Below are positions 62,653-64,000 of a stretch of 64,000 nucleotides of DNA, piece after piece. The stretch's first letter is position 1, and every line of letters starts with the position of its first letter. The notes beneath the pieces were generated by a model that searched no databases, was not told where the DNA came from, and saw only the letters and a list, made by a program, of their open reading frames with translations. The stretch is taken from the NCBI GenBank assembly GCA_000827325.1, contig KN832874.1, positions 1,658,721-1,722,720 on the forward strand, in the 5' to 3' direction. Both the position numbers and the translations under genes were made by a program. Origin of the DNA: Oidiodendron maius Zn. Lineage: Eukaryota; Ascomycota; Leotiomycetes; Myxotrichaceae.

Positions 62653-63755
62653 GTAGTGATATTCTCAATAGCATAGCTTCTAGCTGTTGGGTAGCTTAAT
62701 GGTAGTTGATCTCTCCCCTGCGTATCAAAATTTGGCTTTGGTGCTGTTTTATAAGATAGATAATTGCCATTTATACTTTCCACGGCTTGCGTATCTTGCT
62801 GGTATGATGATAGGAATACGTTTGTGTGGGGTACATAATCTGTATCTAGTGTTATGAAGCTGGGATTGGCAGGGAGAATATGGTGTTGTAATGTATTTTG
62901 GCTGTCGAAGAATGCAAGAAGCTGGTCACCAGGGCTCCCTAAAGAGTTTCGGTCGAAAGATGTAGCATTCACAGTATCATGATGTATGACTGGTTCAATC
63001 TGTGAGAAATTTGATGGGATACTTCCTGGTGAGGCAATATTTAAACTCCCTGGCACTGATTCGATGAACCCGTCGGCTTCGATGTGGCATGCTGGCGCAA
63101 TTGAATCTGACTCTGCAAGGAATCCTATAGGGACATCATTGGAATTCATCATATCGTCATCCATGTGCCATTTATCATCGCCCATCTCACTCTGATCTTC
63201 ATTATAGTCACAAGCCGCTCCGTTTGCACCAGGGGCGGGGACTGTCTCAAGTTTTCCGCCGTCAACCTTCAAAAGGTCGACCAAAGCATCACTCATAGGT
63301 CGTGCGTGCAGTTGTGGAATGTCTTCCTGGCTATAGAGTGTCCGCCAGGTATTAACTTCCTTAAGGGTGTTGTCGTAGTCAGCAAGTAACTTCCGCACTT
63401 CACCAGCAGCAGCGAGTTGCATTTTACGCTGTTCCCTTAAATATTCGACGGTTTCTTTGACGATGAGAGACTTCGAAAGCCGAGATATCGCTGTAAGGTT
63501 TGGAATCAGGCGTGCAAGCTCCTGTCACTTGTTAAATTTTGTTTGAATTTTGTGACCATATGATACGGAGAAGCTATTTAAAGATATACATATAGGCGAA
63601 ACACCTACAAGAAAATTTTGATTGAGAGCTTCGCGGCGCTGCTTCTCAATGATTCGATGCGACGCTCTGTCATTAGACGTGAAGGCTCTAATACGCTTCT
63701 TTGCATGCTTCCTGTCATATTCTGGAATGGGGTCAGGTACAGCTAGACCGGACAT
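62649..63755 (-). CDS. bHLH transcription factor
   Basis: Two exons, 63609-63755 and 62649-63521, give 339 residues. The basic region and first helix are ASHRIIEKQRREALNQNFL, with the His/Glu/Arg set that reads E-box CANNTG; after the intron LARLIPNLTAISRLSKSLIV and KETVEYLREQRKM make loop, second helix and the start of a short zipper (AAAGEVRKLLADYDNTLKEV). The rest is an Asp/Ser/Asn-rich, probably activating region. A basic stretch RKHAKKRIR before the domain may be a nuclear signal. It converges on the transaldolase, overlapping by four bases at the stop codons. The target genes are unknown; proximity makes the sugar cluster a candidate. Confidence 0.85.
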
Positions 63756-64000
63756 CAGCGTCAGAATACAAGACGATGCGAATAATAGCAGGGGGATGAT
63801 AATGTAGGCAAGTGTTATCCGAAGGCTGAGAACGCGTCACTGCAAGTTTTTGGTGTGCTTGGTCCTAGACAGATTTTGCACAACTCCCGATGAGATCGTA
63901 AGAACAGCAAGAGCTCAACCGTACGCAGGAGTAATTGACCCACTGCTAAGTTTCTCCTTCCGAGCGAACTAACCTCTGCTGCCAAGAAGCATTAATTACT
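63756..64000. other. Upstream region of the bHLH gene, window edge
   Basis: The last 245 bases contain no open frame of note; probably promoter sequence of the bHLH gene. Confidence 0.4.

Overview
The window looks like nuclear DNA of a filamentous ascomycete (Pezizomycotina). The signs are short GT-AG introns of about 45-110 bases, HET-domain proteins, a velvet regulator, a Zn2Cys6 factor, a CFEM/Pth11-like receptor, F-box proteins, and AT-rich stretches holding genes broken by stop codons of the kind left by repeat-induced point mutation (RIP). The species cannot be read from the sequence. No rRNA, convincing tRNA or CRISPR array was seen. Gene models come from reading exon joins by eye; where exon coordinates are given, the joins keep frame.

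Layout. 0-3 kb: a decayed fragment, then a seven-exon sugar transporter on the minus strand. 3-5.8 kb: no clear gene. 5.8-10 kb: a secreted barrel protein with a Cys-rich tail, an NTF2-like protein and a short VeA-type velvet protein. 10.7-12.1 kb: two gene wrecks (medium-chain dehydrogenase, NmrA-like). 12.3-17.2 kb: a HET protein and an F-box protein. 17.4-22 kb: a partial unknown gene, a CoA-transferase III pseudogene and a patatin remnant. 22.9-27.4 kb: a CFEM receptor, an orphan HET C-terminal half and a secreted Cys protein. 30.2-31.8 kb: a HET-ankyrin protein. 31.9-34.7 kb: a complete but dead pogo/Fot1-type transposon with TA target duplication and three younger insertions nested in its transposase gene (two MITE-like units and a solo LTR). 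35.4-37.2 kb: a TPR protein. 38.6-39.5 kb: an unknown protein ending in a SUMO-interaction-like motif. 41.1-43.5 kb: a von Willebrand A / alpha-kinase protein. 44-50 kb: an F-box fragment, an aspartic-protease-like protein lacking both catalytic motifs, a PEP-mutase-family gene interrupted by one TGA, and an epoxide hydrolase.

51-63.8 kb is the most coherent block: a sugar transporter, a Gfo/Idh/MocA oxidoreductase, a Zn2Cys6 regulator divergent from a second Gfo/Idh/MocA oxidoreductase, a transaldolase, and a bHLH regulator whose stop codon overlaps that of the transaldolase. Together they could take up, oxidise or reduce, and cleave an unusual sugar or polyol under two regulators. That reading is inference, but this block is the best candidate here for an undescribed system. 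The HET and HET-ankyrin genes suggest an allorecognition or immunity neighbourhood around 12-32 kb.
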